64,000 bases of DNA from Galaxea fascicularis (taxonomy: Eukaryota; Cnidaria; Anthozoa; Scleractinia; Euphylliidae), in assembly GCA_948470475.1 (NCBI GenBank), contig OX419336.1, positions 32,008,415 to 32,072,414 of the forward strand, in the 5' to 3' direction. Within the stretch, counting starts at the first letter, position 1. Every line of letters starts with the position of its first letter. Positions 1 through 10,549 of the stretch are shown here, in pieces. Under the pieces are notes generated by a model, which ran no database searches, was not told where the DNA came from, and saw only the letters and a program-made list of their open reading frames with translations. The position numbers and the translations under genes are program-made.

Positions 1-129
1 GCGGATCCAGCGAAGAGTGCTCGAAAGAAGCTGAAGAAGAACCTAGCGAAGAAGGAAACAAGAAAAAGAAAACTCGATTCCCGCAAACCGGAGAGAAAGT
101 TGAAAGCACCACGAATGGAACGAAAATAA
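1..129 (+). CDS. UTP20: UTP20, last coding exon (proximal, presumably functional copy)
   Basis: This is the C-terminal exon of the U3 snoRNA-associated protein UTP20, a huge HEAT-repeat component of the small-subunit processome in the nucleolus, needed for 18S rRNA processing. Reading frame 1 gives a very lysine/arginine-rich tail (ADPAKSARKKLKKN...) ending at TAA 127-129. Basic tails of this kind close UTP20 proteins and suit nucleolar RNA binding. The same exon recurs at 16,317-16,451, where the acceptor (ttccag) and the upstream exon (ending RKEALE) are visible, so the exon here probably begins just off the left edge. Its upstream exons are outside the window. I infer this is the parental gene because the downstream copy is 5'-truncated and broken. 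The first three or so codons are cut off by the window edge. Confidence 0.8.
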   Translation, partial: ADPAKSARKKLKKNLAKKETRKRKLDSRKPERKLKAPRMERK

Positions 130-3100
130 CATGAACCATGTCGAGAAGAAAAATTTCGACCCTGCGCATCCCTGATTTTTCTGCAAACTCGGACAAATAT
201 GACTATGAAGCCTGTGGATGAGAAACATCTCAACCCTGGGCGACTCTGATTTTCAGCGAAAAGAAAACAAATATGAAGCTTGTTTATCAGACGATGCACA
301 AAAGTTCTCAGTTTTAAGAAAGGTCACATTCGTGAACACTGTGACGGATTCGCTCATCAATCAGTACATATCAGGCCATCTGTTACCCAGATCCTAAAAC
401 GGCTTTTGTGGAAAAAAAATGACTGAAGTAACTTTGTAGAGATCCAGTTAGAGTGAGCACTAAGGACAACGTTGAGCGCGAGAACCACCCGCCCATCGAG
501 TTAAAACAAGAAAAATTTTCACGCACGTTTCATTATCATAGTTATTTCCGTGGAACTTCCGCCAGGAGGGAATGCTGTAATTCTTACTGTTATCCATTAC
601 CAAAGTAAATTGGTTTACCCCTTCAGCAGTATTTCTTCGTCCACTTTTGGTTTGGGTAATGTTACAGAGAACCCAAGGTCCTTCCGGACAATATCCAACT
701 TTGGGAAAACGGAAATACAAACTCATGATCAGTGTAATTTCCGCAAGTATAAGTTAACTTTGAACTGTGATCTCGTCTTGGCTTTACTTCAAGTATTTAT
801 TTTATGATAACATTTCCATGACCAAGTGTTGGTTTGCTATATGTATATGTCACGTATCAAACTTTTGGTTAGGATTTTGGCTGTCGACAAGTCAAGCTTT
901 CGCTCCTTTTATGGCCTTTTCTATTGTTTGTAGGAAAGGGTTTCTATTGTCCGCAAGACAAAGGACTTCTAGAACAACCGGAGCGCTTAGAAATGCAGCA
1001 ATGTTTTTTTTGGAACGAACTTATTATCGCTCGGCACTTTTGTGTAAATGAGCGTTATTATTCGTGTGCATGCGCCGTTCCGGGTGTTGCGTCAGAGTCA
1101 CGAGGCCCTCCAAGAGGCAGAAGCCATAAGCCACGTGGCTCCGAGGATAGGTGACAGTCTGCTCCCAAGACACCTACTACCGACATAGTCTGAAATGTCA
1201 GCCGTCTCCTCCCCCTAACGCACAGCCCGCACCCACTGTGGGTTAGGGGGAGGAGACGGCTGCCTTTTCAGACTGCTACCGACAGAAATTGGCAGAAAAA
1301 GCGCGACAGTTTGCCACAGGGACAATTTGTCCCTAACCAAACAGGCGACAGATAGATTCGTAAAAGAGTGACAAAGCGATACTAGATCACCCCTTGAAAG
1401 GCCTCGGTCGCTTCTCTGACAATCCAGCCGTTGCTGTTCAAACCCTGCCGCTCCAACCGACACAGATGATGCATCTTTTCACGTTGTGCGTCACGTTTGG
1501 TTCACGCTATACTGATTTAGTTTTGTAATATGGTTATGCAAGGGACACTTTTTTAAAAAAAAATTAATCTAAACTGGTGAATTATTTTAGGAGCATTATA
1601 TAAGAAGACAATCAAAATTGTTACACTCATATTTAATATTGCGCTCGGCTTGATTTCCCAACCCACGTCATATATGTCATCTCTGTCCCCATAATGTAGC
1701 ACTGGGGTCCTTATCTGAAGCGCTCTCTCGCTAGGAAAATCTCGACTAAAATGTGATGTCATTACGTCAAGAGAAAGAATGTGCTTCTATAAAAGAAAGG
1801 ATGAAACACTTTACGGGTCAAAACAAGCCAGCTTATTGTGTTGGGTAAATTTTATTTCAGCATTACTATGTGTCTGAAATTAGTTTCTCGAAAGCTCAAA
1901 TCCCTAGGGGTCCTTAAATGAAGTCACGTCCGTCGTTAAGTTATATAAAATAAAATATGCTGGTTTTTCCTCTCGAGAAGAAGGTTTATCAACGTAAACC
2001 GTTGTACAAGAGTTCGAAGTTTGAAGTCTAATTACCAAGAAAGAGTCGATTCTGATTTGGTTCAAATACATATCTCTGCAAATGGCTGCATCATTCCTTT
2101 TGATACCTAAGCAACAAGTGGGGAAATTAAACGTACAGACTGAGAAGTCAAAACCGACTTCAAGAGTCAACAAAGGGCTGGGAACCTGTATAGGAGAGAG
2201 TGTTACAGTGAGGACTGAGCGACAAAATATTGAACAGGATTGACCAATCTCTACAAGGAACGTTTTATATTGTTTTGTATAAAGACTTCAATTACGTCAA
2301 GGCGACTTATAAGTCCTTTAATCTCATAAAAGTTCCTTCATTAGCAGCACTCAAGAGGCACGAAATCACTTTACAAAATTATAAATGAAATACTGCTGAT
2401 TATGATTGACCGTGCCAGTTGGGGCATGCTAAACTGTGACCAAGCGCAATTTTGAGCGTCAACTGATGTTTCAGGGGATTATAGGTAATTTTCAAGTTTT
2501 TATTTAATGAGTACAAGACCATGCGAACACGTTTCAGGTTTTGCATTTGAGCAACATCTTGTCAAACGAAACCTAACTCGCACTAACTGATACACATCTG
2601 CAATTAGTGACGTTTTTATGAACAATTTATCGTATTGATCAAGGATTGCGTTCGTAATTTTCTCACCGCCGTCTTTGGAGACGCTCACGGATTCAGTGGT
2701 CATCTCTTTTCTCCGCAATTTCTCCGGTATATACCTCACGCACGACTGCTGCCACCTTATCCAGTCTCTCCTCATCCACGCCCTCCGTGTTGGCCTATTT
2801 GATCGTGTGTCACTTTCCTCACAAAAGATTTACCCAAGTTCTCTGCTGAAACGCTTAGCACGGAGAGCCATATTTTGTAGATATTTGCAGTGCTGATTAT
2901 AGCCAATACAGCCTCTCTAATATAGACCCCTTACTTAATATCAGTTCTACAGACTTAGCCTGAGTGTCTGCAAATTGTCTTACTGCTACGGTTTGGATAA
3001 AATAAATTTGCTTCCGGGACCTACTCCCTAAATTCGAGTTGAAACTTGTCTTCGATGTACGGGCAACGTGATGTATTTTAACTCTAACCCTCGAGCACAA

Positions 3101-3639
3101 GAGAAAAAAAAAAGATATTGAAATATTTTACCAGAGTCAGCTCAAAGCATTGTTTTAAAATAATTAAAGCTAATCAGTCGGCGTGAAGGCGTGCGTTTCT
3201 CCTGGGAGCCTCATGGGGTTAAGCTGGCCAAATAATGATTGTTACGGTTAGTGTTTCAAACTGTGTTTGGTGAGGACACTGATGCGTTGATGTTTATAAA
3301 CTAGAATTTGATGTGCGGTGATGAATTTCTGTTGGCCATCGTTTTTAGATTTAGTTATATGAGAGAAAGATGGATAAAAAAGGAAAATTGATGACGATCA
3401 CAGAATCATGATGGCGTGAAAAGTACTTTGCCATCACGTGCCAGACTGTTACCTTCACTTGTCTGTCGTGACGTAAAAAAACCTGCTTCGAATACAAACG
3501 AAATTGCTTTTGTTCGCTCCTCATTGGCCGCAAAGCTTGTTAAGAGTACAATTAATTCATCCAGCTTTGCCAAAAAGCTTTAGCTTATCCTGTTTCAACC
3601 GCACTCATCGTCTGCCTCTAGGAAGTGCGTTTCACGGCA
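130..3639. other. Intergenic region upstream of carbonic anhydrase copy 1
   Basis: No gene is supported here. It holds the UTP20 3' flank, the hairpin at 1200-1261 and the presumed promoter and 5' UTR of the carbonic anhydrase. The last 300 bases before the start codon are almost unchanged in the distal copy (19,690-20,144), so any promoter was duplicated with the gene. I see no convincing TATA box with a spaced initiator. Confidence 0.5.
1200..1261. repeat. Near-perfect hairpin, 20 bp arms
   Basis: Arms 1200-1219 (agccgtctcctccccctaac) and 1242-1261 are perfect reverse complements around a 22-base GC-rich loop. A weaker outer stem (agtctgaaa / ttttcagact) flanks them. The distal copy at 17,421-17,482 keeps it with one arm mismatch. 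It could be a snap-back relic or a small hairpin RNA precursor; the sequence alone does not decide. Confidence 0.75.
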
Positions 3640-6600
3640 ATGGCTTCGTGGGGTTACGGCGAAGACAACGGTGAGCTGTCGATAGTTTTCGCGGTTTGTT
3701 CGCCGAAAAAGGAGAAAAGCTCCCCCAAACGAGCTGTTTTCTCCTTCTTTTTTTTTTTTTCGAAGCTGTAATGCTAATTTATTATTTAATGAAAATATGT
3801 TACTCTAGTACGGACAGCTGGATTGATTATGGTTTTCATTTCCACAGGCCCTTCGAACTGGCACAAGTATTGTCCTATTGCCAACACGGGCAAGCGACAG
3901 TCTCCGATCGATATAATCGATAAAGATGTGAAGAGTGACTCAAACCTGAAGCCTTTTAAGGTTTCCTATCCACCGTTCAGCAAGGCTACGATTTTGAATA
4001 ACGGGCATTCGGTGCAGTTTCAGCCAGACGCAAGTCGCAATTCATCAGGTAAGAATTAATGTATATTTTGGGGGTAAGCAATTGTTACTTTTCTTAAAGA
4101 AGCGTGCTATAAGGGGCTTCTACATTTTGAAACAATACGCAAAGCCTTCAAAAATTATCATAACTCTTTGCAATTAAAAGTAGAAGAATTGGCAGAATTA
4201 ATTGCCATGCCACCTTCATTTTGTCAGTCATACTTTTCGTGAGGTTTCACTAAAATCTAGCTTGGACATTTAATTTCTCCTCTTAAGTAAACTTTGCTGT
4301 GAAGCTACCGTTTATCGTAGTAAGGGTTGTGATCTTTCAAGAGGGTATTGTCACGGAATCTTCCAAACAGCAAACAAAGCAGGGTGTTTTTAAATATTAC
4401 CGGACCTAAAAACTTAAAGCGATCAGGAAATGACAGGAAATCCTTAATTTTCTGGGGGAAATGAACAACGAACAGGAAACTTAAGACTTAAAGACAAGGT
4501 GTTACTTAAGAATGTGTACAAGCGTTCTCTTGCAAATTTATGCACAACACGTCTTATTGCCAAGGGAAATTGTATTAATTTTGTACTGAGGTGGAAATGA
4601 AAAACGACTAAATCGGCAAGGCACGGAAAAGTATGTGAAGACGTCCTGAAATTATCATTCCGTTTATGTGGTATAGTTCATATCTTGTTTCATCGGTTAA
4701 ACATGTGATTATCATTTCATGATGGTTGGAGACAAAATTTTTGAAAACAAAGTGACTTTGATCAATATAGCCTTCTCTGATTAATATAGTCCAATGAAGC
4801 ACATCCATTGAACAAAAGTGGCTTGGTTTTGTTCTGGTTTGAAGTGCTCTCATCCGAAGATGATTACGCCCATGATTACGCCCCTGTGCCATCTTACAAG
4901 GGTGTATTGTCTGAGAGCCAAGTTTGTGTCACGTACGTAAAAGGTGCAACTAAAATTGGCAAACTACTGTGTCCGTTAAAAGCGCTTCCAAAATCGTAAG
5001 CGGAAACAGGCACTCGCTTTATACTTTCTCGTCAATTTTGTACCTCGCAGTTGCTTCCCTAGTTAGACAACAAGTAAGAGACTGCAGGATGTCGAGCGTT
5101 ATAAAAAGCAAATTGCCCCCCTTGGTTAATAATTGGGTTGTTAGACAGAAATGATAACGATAACGATAATGATAACGATAATGATAATGAGTATAATGAT
5201 AATGTTGATAATGAAAACAATAATATTGATCCATTACCCTGTTTGGACAAGAGGACCTGTAGAATTTATAAGCGCGGCATATTGAGGCCAGGGAGCCAGG
5301 CTGACGTACGAAAATCTAGCACTCAAAATATTGAACTCTCCGTTGGTGCTATGAAAGAACATTTGTATTAATCTTCAGTAAATTGCAGCTAAGAGGATTG
5401 TGACACGTCGTGTTGTAGCGAGTCTTTGAGGGCTCACATCGGCAGACAAATACCAATACAAGTCATTTAATTTTAACCCTAACAATCTAATATTTGCTAA
5501 TTGATCAATAATGACTAAATTTGTTGATTTTTTAATACAGTGCAGTCAGTGCAATATTTATCACTGAAAAACAAATTCTGTACAAGAGAGCCGAAGGCAT
5601 CAAAGATTATCCTCTAACTCAGTTAATCGTCTTAAATTCACAACTAATGTAATTTTGACAATTCCGGTCTATATTTTTCTTGATTGCACACTGAGCGCCA
5701 TCTTGTTTAAATATCTATTTTTATTTCGAAAATACTTTTGACTTAATTTTTTTCCCTCGTCTTCTTAACGACAGTAAGACAGGGGAACGAAAACTGTTAA
5801 CTACGGGCCGAACGTATTTTGTATCTTGTAATACACCACGTAAGTCAACCTTTGAGACGTGTCTTTTGAGAGACCAGAGTTGGCATCGATCATTCAACAT
5901 TATTTCGTATCTTGCAATACACCATGTGAGTCAACCTTTGAGATGTGTCTTATGAGAGACTATAATAAGTTGTCATTCAATTTACATGGTTTGTACAAGT
6001 TTGAAAAGGTCTTGAATGTTAGCCATTGTCTTGAAAAGTCCTTGAATTGAGTTAAGGTCCTTGAAAAGTACTTAATTTTTTTTATTATTTTTTTTAAAGT
6101 CCTTGAAATTTAGGACTTCCTGTACGCCATATCTATTTTCTGATAAAATACATGATTTTGCTAAGGAACATTTGCCCATTCAAGCGAAAATGTCGGTATA
6201 AAAACAGGGAGTTCGCTGCTCCAGTTAGGAGGTTGTAGGTTGCAAAAAAATTATTGGACTTAGAGAACCAAATATTTCAAAGACTTTCGTTTGTGTGAAG
6301 AGTGCAAACCTCACAGCTTTACCCCCGCTTTGTTATAGAGTTGACGGGAGGACCGCTAAGCAACAAGTACAAGTTTGAGCAGTTTCATTTTCACTGGGGC
6401 GAAAAGGACTCTGAAGGCTCTGAACACAGGGTTAATGGAAAAATGTACCCTGCAGAGGTATGAAAACTAAATTCATCAGTGACAGGTTCTATGAATCATT
6501 GCCATGTGGCCTTTGGTCTCTGCTTTGTTTCAGGGTACGCCCGTTCCTTTGTTTGTTCGTTCTTTGTTTTCTTGAATTGTTTTCTTGTTTGCTGCTTTGA

Positions 6601-8775
6601 CTGTTTCTTCCTTTGCATTGTTGTTTGTAGCACGCTTTCGTGGACACGGTCATCCAAAGGTTGATAACAAACAACACCAATATCATAGACACTTTTTATA
6701 TCGTCTTGCCTGAGGGACCTTACTCAAGAAACCCTTTTAAGCTGAACTTCAAGGTTTAAAATTCTGTAGTCATGTCTTGTAGCATTTTCCCGAACTGCCA
6801 TGAGCTTTAGTGCTGATGGACTAAAAGTCGGTGATTGATAGTCGCATAAGGTACTCACCCTGTCACCCTTGTTTTCTTCGTTCCTTCGTTGCCCGTCCAA
6901 GTAAGTAACAACACGCTGACAAATCCAAGAGAACATCTCTTTCATACAGTCAGCTATTAGCTTACTTCTAGAGAGTGAGGAACAAATAAAATGAACCTGT
7001 TCGGGACAATTACTCCTCATTCTCTCATATTCGTCTTTCCACGCAGTCATTCTCGTCATGCAGCGCTGTCGGTACGGGACCATTTGAGACTAAACTCACA
7101 ATGGAATGAAGTTTTGGAACCAGTTTTGAAAATCTAAAACCATTCACGTAACGTGATTATAACGTTTTGTTGCAGTTGCATTTGGTTCACTGGAACTGCG
7201 AATCTCATGGTAGCTTCAAAGATGCAGTAGGATCTGGTGATCCCAATGGCTTGTGTGTTTTAGGATTCTTCTTGAAGGTAACATGCATAACCGAATTTGT
7301 CCTTATATGCAATAAATACTATCAGGAACTTGAGTCGCAAAGAAAACTGCTGTCCGATTCCATCCCGTTATATTCTTAAGAAAGTGCTAGTTATTACGTA
7401 ATGTGTAACTGACTCATGATACGATCAGCACTTGGGTGTTGTTCTGTTTTGCAGGTTGGAGCAGAAAATGCAGGCCTCAAACCATTTATTGATTTGCTCC
7501 CCAAAGTCAAAGCTGCGGTAATCACATTTTGCTGTTTTATTTCTATTTTGAAAATATCAGCCAAATGCAAAGTGTGACCGTAAATCGTTGACAGTTTCTC
7601 AATGACTCACCGTGATCTAGTCAGTGATTTGACGCCTGCAATGTAACTTGTTGCTCAGTAGATTTTTATGCCTTTAGGTGTTCCTGTTTTACCCTGTTTG
7701 TTTCCTCTAAATTAATTTTCAACTTTATTGCTTTTTTCAGGGAAGTTCTCTGCCCATACCTGAGGAATTTGACTTGAAAGCCGCTGTGCCAAAAGGTACT
7801 TGTTTTCGACATCCTTCAGTTACCAAGCGCCACGATACGAATTCTTCTCTGCCTTTCAAGAAAGCAGACTCTTGCCGTTACACTTAACAGCTGATCATTC
7901 CGACTTTATATCAGTCCAGAAAGTCTCAAACCAAAGATGTAATTGTAGCTGTTATAACTACGAGAAAATAAGGGATATATTGTGCACTGCAGATACCGGC
8001 GCATATGAATACACTTTTCATAAAACATTTTTGTCTATATATTGCCAGTTTTTTTTTTCTTTTACGTCATCTTCTTTCACGATTTGGCAGCTTTGTTCGG
8101 TTATTACACCTATGATGGCTCGCTCACCACCCCTCCCTTGGCAGAGTGCGTCAAATGGATTGTATTCAAGGAACCAGTGGAAGTTTCCGCTGCCCAGGTA
8201 AGTTGTCTCGTGATTATAACAAAAATTGTAGAAAAGAGAGGAAACGATATCCCATCTTTTTGTATGTCCAAATTTCCTTAACAAGTCAACCGGCACAGAA
8301 CTCGGATTTCAAAAACAAACGACCTGGACTCCAAGTATGGAACCATCTGTTTGCATCTTAATATTTGTCTGCGATCTCTACTGAATGATGGAATTGAAAG
8401 GCGAATTGCAAATTCAGGAATCTTCGTTCAGTCTTGGATTTCCTCAGGAGGACGTTTAACTTACTTTTCACAGTTTGAAGAAGATTTATAGCTTCTCCAT
8501 GTAAGCTACTTATTACACAAAGATCAAGAGAGAGCTTCAACGGATATCATTTTGCCGTATTAGGCTGGTTTCATGAATCTCCCTAGCTAAGTTAAGATAC
8601 TGTAACTAAGATCAGTAAACCGATCAGCCATTTCACTGATACTAGAAACAATTTTTTTCCTTATTTTTAGATGGCAGCTTTTCGAGCCCTCGATAACAAA
8701 CAAGGCCAGCCACTGGTAGGGAACTATCGCCCGCCGTGTCCTCTACAATCTCGCACGGTGGCAGTTTCCTGTTAA
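3640..8775 (+). CDS. Cytosolic alpha-carbonic anhydrase, copy 1 (8 exons, 260 aa)
   Basis: Catalyses reversible CO2 hydration; in corals such enzymes feed calcification, pH control and symbiont carbon supply (family knowledge). Coding exons are 3640-3670, 3848-4048, 6339-6457, 7176-7277, 7455-7517, 7741-7795, 8091-8197 and 8671-8775, all with AG/GT borders and compatible phases, giving 783 nt (260 codons plus stop). The protein starts [11 protein letters not shown] with no signal peptide and lacks a C-terminal hydrophobic segment, so it should be cytosolic, like CA II in length. The zinc ligands are His94 and His96 (QFHFHWG) and His119 (LHLVHWN). The proton shuttle His64 (NNGH) and Glu106 are present, and the SLTTPP substrate loop lies at residues 201-206. 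This ATG is chosen because WGYG opens cytosolic CAs. A similar gene follows at 20,145. A possible extra exon lies in intron 3 at 6631. Confidence 0.95.
5147..5227 (+). repeat. GATAAY microsatellite in CA copy 1 intron 2
   Basis: An imperfect array of gataac/gataat hexamers that decays into ataatg triplets. The distal copy (22,226-22,290) has the same array but about 16 bases shorter, so its length changed after the duplication. The open frames across it are repeat artefacts. Confidence 0.8.
6631..6753 (+). other. Conserved exon-like open segment in CA intron 3 (copy 1)
   Basis: A 123-base segment (41 codons, phase 0) lies between an acceptor-like gtttgtag and a weak donor-like aag/gtttaa. 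It reads [17 protein letters not shown]... and ends ...RNPFKLNFK. It would fit in phase between CA exons 3 and 4, but would place 41 residues next to the His119 strand, so it is unlikely to belong to the active enzyme. The distal copy (24,682-24,804) is also open but carries several amino-acid changes. I do not recognise the protein. It may be an alternative exon or a fossil exon of an older insertion. Confidence 0.4.
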
Positions 8776-8925
8776 TGAAGATACAGGTGGCTGTGCGGTG
8801 TGTGAAAAGTCGCCCATTGTGTGTTAGAATAGAGAACTGGATTGGTTTTTAGATTTTTTGTGAAGTGTTAGATTTTAAGGAAAAAAGGAAGAAGCCGAGG
8901 CAAGAGTGGGCAGATTGTCTTATAC

Positions 8926-9086
8926 ACGGGCGTAGCCAAGGGGGGGGGGGGGGGGTCCCACTGTGTCAAACACAGGGTACTCACCAGATTTTCACATGAA
9001 CATTGTAGGTTGTTTGCTTAAAAAAAGGCTTATAAAGGGGGGGGGGGGGTCACAGGCATCCTAGGACACCCCCTAGCTACGCCCGT
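8926..9086. repeat. Short inverted-terminal element with poly-G runs (copy 1)
   Basis: Ends acgggcgtagccaag and its near reverse complement (cctagctacgcccgt) flank about 130 bases containing G14 and G10 runs. It lies about 150 bases after the CA stop codon, in the probable 3' UTR. It is older than the duplication because the same element is at 27,415-27,582. Confidence 0.6.
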
Positions 9087-9286
9087 GGTCTTATACAGCA
9101 GCAACGCCGACTTTGGCTTAGTTTGTTGAAGTTTTGATTGAGGCTTTTTGATAGCACAATTACAGGTAGAAACTGTATTCAAGGGCTGGCTGATTGCAAT
9201 AAAGGTCCTCTTCGTTTTATTGCTTTGTACTTGAAGTTCGTTCATCATTTTTCAGTTGAAAAAAAAATAAAACATCAATGATATTT

Positions 9287-9545
9287 ACTCAGGAAGCTCC
9301 ACTCACGACGAAGTGGTTTTCAGGGAGGTCCTGCATCCGGATCGAATTGGAATTGGGAAGTGTTGGTTTTTGGGCAGAGGGGAAAACCGGAGTACCCGGA
9401 GAAAAACCTCTCAGAGCAGAGTAGAGAACCAACGACAAACTCAACCCACATATGACGTCGAGTTCAGGAATCGAACCTGGGCCACATTTGTGGGAGGCGA
9501 GTGCTCTCACCACTGTGCCAAGCCTACTCCCCATGCCTCATCAAT
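9287..9545 (-). mobile_element. tRNA-derived SINE (family B), copy 1
   Basis: Read on the minus strand from about 9545, it starts with a tRNA-like head with an A-box-like tggcacagtggtgagagc and a B-box-like ggttcgattcctg. A body with ctccgggtactccggtttt follows, and the end is near gagcttcctgagtaaat. It occupies the interval between the tail-to-tail CA and GPCR genes. The same element sits at 28,184-28,440, so insertion came before the duplication. Frames running through it are not genes. Confidence 0.75.
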
Positions 9546-9638
9546 TAACTGATTGCGTATGCTCAATTATTCTCTCAAGTTGTAACGGAAACAGATAGTC
9601 TGTGGTAACAGAAAGAAACGTGAGTAAACAGCTTTAAA

Positions 9639-10549
9639 CTAACCGTCCGTTACTGTCCATGCCACTTCTTTTAAGTCAAGAAACGTTCCCGTCACATTTA
9701 AAGGGACTAGTAAGTTACTTCCTGTTCCAGAGCGTATTAATTCAGTTGTTCGGCATCGGTTGGTTGGTAACTGTGAAGGCATGCACCGGCAAGGCAGTGC
9801 AAAAAATGGCGCGATAAGAAAGAGAGAAATGGAAATTAACAGCGCTATAGCTTTAGCCAAGCGCCCTTCGCTGACGGTGTAGTGTTGTTTTGGAGTAACT
9901 TGAACATGGCCGTGTGGGATTTGCTTCTGCCAGGCTTGGTTGTTTTTACGAAGACAATAAATGATGAAACAGTAGAAATAAAAAGAGGTTTGAACTAGTA
10001 TGCTCATTTGAACACTTAAAACAAGGCCCACCATGAAGATCCTGCTTTCAAACCGATGAGCGTTATTATCCCAAAGCAAATGAAGTAAACCCATAGTGCG
10101 GTTATGGCCAGATTTATTCTCGTACCAGTCATAATACTTCTGTACTTGAGAGGTTTCACCACAGCGAAAAGTCTGTCAAGCGAAAGCAGAGCAACGTGTG
10201 TGAAAGATGCACCGACAACAGTAGATGAGAGGGAGTAAATTAATGGGAGCGAAAAGGCGGGGTTTTGTGCCACTGCTATTGAAAACAGCCAAGACGCTTG
10301 AATTGGTGAGAGAATCAAACCAACTAGTAAATCAGCGGTCGCCATGGATTGGAGAATAAAGTTTGACGGCGAGCAACGCAAATTCTTCATTGGATCTTTC
10401 CACACCACATAAACAACAAAGGCATTACTGAGGAATCCCTGTGTCCATGAGAAAGTTACAAACTTCTTTTGATGATTTTTCACAATTTCGTTCGTCATGT
10501 CACCGCTGCTTAAGTGCCAGAAATCAGTGAGATTGGATATTGCCGCCAT
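9639..10549 (-). pseudogene. Rhodopsin-like (class A) GPCR, copy 1, frameshifted
   Basis: From ATG (complement of 10,547-10,549) the protein shows TM2 (MATADLLVGL), TM3 ending in LDRLFAVVKPLKY (a DRY variant) and TM4 (NLAITALWVYFICFG), which are class A hallmarks. Two lesions are seen against the distal copy. About 30 bases are missing from TM1 (GF/LSNAF, where the distal copy keeps ten more residues). Two extra bases near 10,057 shift the frame, so TM5-TM6 continue only in another frame (10,094 down to a stop at 9639-9641). No NPxxY TM7 is found before the stop. The ligand cannot be inferred. The gene is tail-to-tail with carbonic anhydrase. Sequencing error at the shift is possible but would not repair TM1 or TM7. 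Confidence 0.75.

Noticed and set aside
5019..5250. Minus-strand open frames rich in Tyr/His or Leu/Ser in CA intron 2
   Set aside because: They translate the GATAAY microsatellite, and the array length changes freely between the duplicates.
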